Positions 35,096 to 40,723 of a stretch of DNA of 40,723 nt are shown piece by piece. The notes below the pieces were generated by a model. The model saw only the letters and a list, made by a program, of their open reading frames with translations. It did not search any database and had not been told where the DNA came from. The stretch is from an uncultured beta proteobacterium (lineage in GTDB: Bacteria; Pseudomonadota; Gammaproteobacteria; Burkholderiales; Burkholderiaceae_C), in assembly GCA_903844215.1 (NCBI GenBank), contig CAIMSP010000021.1, positions 1-40,723 on the forward strand, given 5' to 3'. Each line of letters opens with the position of its first letter. The first letter of the stretch is position 1. A program made the position numbers and the translations under genes.

Positions 35096-35731
35096 TCAGG
35101 CCGCAGCCTCCAGGCCATTGGCAAAATGCTCGCCCATGCGCTGAACGGCAGACTTGGCGTTCTTCGCCTCCAGCGCCTGCATCAGGGCGCGGTGCTCGGC
35201 CAGGGATTCCTTGATGCGCCCGGACTTGAGCAGCGAGTTGTGGCGGTTGAGCTTCATCACCTTGCGCAGGTCCCCCACCATCTGGTTGCGCCAGCGGTTG
35301 TTGGCGATTTCCAGCAGGCGCATGTGAAAGCGCTCGTTGATCTCGAAGAACTTGTCGGTGTGCGCCGTGGCCTTTTCCAACTGCTGGTGCAGCGTCTGCA
35401 GTTCCTTGAGTTGGGCTTCGGTGGCCTGGGTCGCGACCACGCCGGCGGCATCGGACTCCAGCAGGCTCAACAGGTGGTACACGTCGCGCAAATCCTGCTC
35501 CGACACCTCGGTCACATAGGCGCCGCGGCGCACCTTCATGGTGACCAGGCCTTCGGCCGCCAGCACCTTGAGCGCTTCGCGCAGGGGGGTGCGGCTGATG
35601 CCGTATTCCTCGGCGATCTTGAGTTCGTCGATCCAGCTTCCGGGTTCGAGTTCACGCTTGAAGATGCGCTGCCGCAGGATTTCTGCGACTTCTTCATAGA
35701 GTGCCCGCGGGGCGAGTGAAAGGGCTACCAT
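35096..35731 (-). CDS. GntR-family regulator, FCD (FadR) subfamily
   Basis: This 211-residue regulator has an N-terminal winged helix: LYEEVAEILRQRIFKRELEPG (11-31), then LKIAEEYGISRTPLREALKV, the classic GntR recognition helix, and a wing (RRGAYVTEV). The C-terminal all-helical FCD domain contains FFEINERFHMRLLEIA and SLAEHRALMQALE, with His residues that bind a metal in FCD regulators. The ligand is probably an organic acid or acyl derivative. It is divergent from mcm, and the gap holds a near-perfect inverted repeat overlapping the mcm promoter, so it likely controls the propionate/methylmalonyl-CoA operon. I chose the ATG at 35731, which gives MVALSLAPRALY; the longer frame to 36016 enters the mcm gene. 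Confidence 0.92.
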   Translation of the reverse strand: MVALSLAPRALYEEVAEILRQRIFKRELEPGSWIDELKIAEEYGISRTPLREALKVLAAEGLVTMKVRRGAYVTEVSEQDLRDVYHLLSLLESDAAGVVATQATEAQLKELQTLHQQLEKATAHTDKFFEINERFHMRLLEIANNRWRNQMVGDLRKVMKLNRHNSLLKSGRIKESLAEHRALMQALEAKNAKSAVQRMGEHFANGLEAAA

Positions 35732-35759
35732 GGGGCAGATTGTAAGCTGAAAATAATAT

Positions 35760-35790
35760 TTTGCATCAATAATTATGAATGATGTAAACT
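35760..35790. promoter_or_regulatory. Operator and promoter between gntR and mcm
   Basis: TTTGCATCA (35760-35768) and TGATGTAAA (35780-35788) form an inverted repeat matching at 8 of 9 positions with an 11-base AT-rich spacer. It overlaps a possible mcm promoter: TTGCAT (35761-35766), 18 bases, TAAACT (35785-35790). A GntR/FCD repressor bound here would block RNA polymerase. The region is strikingly AT-rich for this genome. Confidence 0.5.
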
Positions 35791-35840
35791 CGTTTCGCGT
35801 CTGACAAGGCGCTGGAACTTCATTCTTAACTGCGTACGCC

Positions 35841-38014
<2,174 letters not shown>

Positions 38015-38018
<4 letters not shown>

Positions 38019-39049
38019 GCGACTCGGGTTTGCTCGAAGCCATCCTGCGCGGCGCGCCGGCGGCACAGCGGCGCGCCGTGGCCAAGGCCATCACGCTGCT
38101 GGAATCGACTCGGCCCGACCACCAGGCTCAGGGCGAGGCCTTGTTGAGCGCGCTGATGCCGCATGCCGGCAGGTCGTTTCGCCTCGGCATCAGCGGCGTT
38201 CCGGGCGTGGGCAAGTCCACCTTCATCGAGGCGCTGGGCCTGTACCTGATTGCTCAGGGTAAACGCGTGGCGGTGCTCGCCGTGGACCCCTCGTCCACGG
38301 TGTCGGGCGGCTCCATCCTGGGCGACAAGACGCGCATGGACATGCTGTCGGTGCAGCAGCAGGCGTTCATCCGGCCCAGTCCGAGCAGCGGCACGCTGGG
38401 CGGCGTGGCCGAGAAGACGCGCGACGCGATCGCGGTGTGCGAGGCGGCGGGCTACGACGTGGTGATCGTCGAGACCGTGGGCGTGGGCCAGTCCGAAACG
38501 GCGGTGGCCAACATGAGCGACATGTTCGTGTTGATGCAACTGCCCAACGCCGGTGACGACTTGCAGGCGATCAAGAAGGGCGTGATGGAGCTGGCCGATC
38601 TGGTGCTCATCAACAAGGCCGACATCGACCCCGATGCCGCCACGCGCGCCCAACTCCAAATCAAGGCGGCCCTGCGCTTGCTGGGCATGCATGGCCGTGA
38701 CCCGCACCCCAGCCATCACCCGCAGGCGGGAGAGGGAGTGAATGCACAGTGGCAGCCCCAGGTGCTGCAGCTGAGCGCGCTCAAGGGCGAGGGCGTGGAA
38801 CGATTCTGGGCCGCCGCCAGCGAGTTCAAGGCGCTGCAAACCGGCTCCGGCCGCTGGACCCAGCGCCGCCAGGCACAGGCCAAGGACTGGATGTGGGAGC
38901 GCATCGCCGCTGGATTGAAGCAGGCGTTTGCCCAGCACCCGCAGGTGCGCGCCTTGCTGCCGCAACTCAGCGCCGACGTGGTCGCGGGGCGCGTGCCCGC
39001 AACCAGTGCCGCAAGAATTCTGCTGCAAGCCGGCAGCCAAACTGTTTAG
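38015..39049 (+). CDS. meaB: Methylmalonyl-CoA mutase-associated GTPase MeaB
   Basis: This 344-residue G3E-family P-loop GTPase guards the mutase: it gates cofactor delivery and expels damaged B12. Walker A is GVPGVGKST (61-69), switch I region [20 protein letters not shown], Walker [14 protein letters not shown], and the base-recognition motif NKAD (about 202-205). The GTG start at 38015 overlaps the mcm stop by four bases. Residues about 226-243 ([18 protein letters not shown]) look like an insertion relative to the family, encoded by a REP-like DNA sequence (38701-38740). It lies in a surface region between the NKAD motif and the SAL motif, so activity is probably kept. Confidence 0.94.
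38701..38740. repeat. REP-like sequence embedded in meaB
   Basis: On the minus strand this reads CACTCCCTCTCCCGCCTGC followed by GGGTGATGGCTGGGGTGCGG. CCCGC/GCGGG forms a 5-bp hairpin with a 2-base loop. The pattern (CTCCCTCTCCCGC, TGCGGG, CTGGGGTG) resembles a widespread proteobacterial intergenic repeat. Here it is translated in frame, giving a His/Pro/Gly-rich insert. Confidence 0.5.
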
Positions 39050-39084
39050 ACCGCTAAAAACCAACCGAGTAACGGAGAGAGCAC

Positions 39085-40617
<1,533 letters not shown>

Positions 40618-40723
40618 GTCCCATCGGAACCTTCATGAAACTCTACCGCGCTGGGTCGGGCTGCCTGGGTGCTTTGCTCCGTGTCCCCCGGCCTTCGGCC
40701 TCCTCCTTTACCTGCGCAAAACA
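40618..40723 (+). other. Sequence after pccB, possible dispersed repeat, partial
   Basis: A short ORF opens at 40635 (MKLYRAGSGC) and is cut by the edge. The segment from 40671 contains GGCC-TTC-GGCC (40690-40700) flanked by C-rich and TCC-rich runs. I recall similar hairpin-centred text as a recurring intergenic element in Comamonadaceae, so a repeat is more likely than a gene. No second copy is in the window. Confidence 0.35.

Overview
The window is GC-rich chromosomal DNA from a betaproteobacterium, most likely order Burkholderiales, family Comamonadaceae. The evidence is the long N-terminal form of ribosomal protein S20, the trxA-rho pair, the AddAB-like nuclease/helicase pair, the hda-HAD-pcnB-folK order and the small 4.5S RNA. 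This placement rests on recalled family resemblance; no database search was possible. Nearly everything reads as core metabolism and information processing. I see no prophage, integrase, transposase, CRISPR array, plasmid gene or biosynthetic cluster, and no convincing undescribed multi-gene system. The unusual material lies in small repeats and in individual proteins. || Layout. 1-3.3 kb (minus strand): a membrane-anchored hemerythrin protein cut by the left edge, a two-chain chromate transporter (ATGA overlap), a GNAT acetyltransferase and a FabG-like reductase. 3.3-6.8 kb (minus): a coniferyl-type aldehyde dehydrogenase, rho and trxA, with a textbook terminator between trxA and rho. 7-14.1 kb (plus): a PD-(D/E)XK nuclease with an AddB-type iron-sulfur cysteine set, overlapped by a UvrD/RecB-type helicase-nuclease, then a YhiN/HI0933-like flavoprotein. 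14.1-16.6 kb (minus): a small conserved-looking protein, a class I glutamine amidotransferase-like hydrolase, the 4.5S SRP RNA gene (ffs) with its promoter, a tandem pair of hairpin repeats, and ppsR. 16.7-21.8 kb (plus): ppsA divergent from its regulator ppsR, a DUF4212-SSS fusion symporter, tRNA-Lys(UUU) and a bidirectional terminator. 22-25.8 kb: class I fumarase (minus) divergent from acetyl-CoA synthetase (plus). 25.9-28.8 kb: rpsT (minus) divergent from murJ and a SirB1-like gene. 28.8-34.6 kb: purM (minus) divergent from hda, a TTG-start HAD phosphatase, pcnB, folK and dusA. 34.8-40.7 kb: a 66-residue orphan, then a GntR/FCD regulator divergent from mcm-meaB-pccB, the propionyl-CoA/methylmalonyl-CoA module. 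|| How the genes connect. ppsA (pyruvate to PEP), ppsR (its kinase/phosphorylase), acs (acetate activation), fumarase, the acetate-permease-like symporter and the methylmalonyl-CoA module together suggest an organism geared to acetate, propionate and other organic acids with gluconeogenesis. The symporter directly downstream of ppsA fits this. hda, pcnB, rho, trxA, rpsT, ffs and the AddAB-like pair are housekeeping. || Non-coding highlights. A dispersed hairpin repeat (43 of 49 bases identical) occurs at 3466-3514 and 31401-31449; the second copy abuts the pcnB start codon. A tandem 51-53-base hairpin repeat sits between ppsR and the ffs promoter. A REP-like sequence is embedded in frame inside meaB. 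Perfect or near-perfect palindromes lie in the fumA/acs, purM/hda and gntR/mcm divergent regions.
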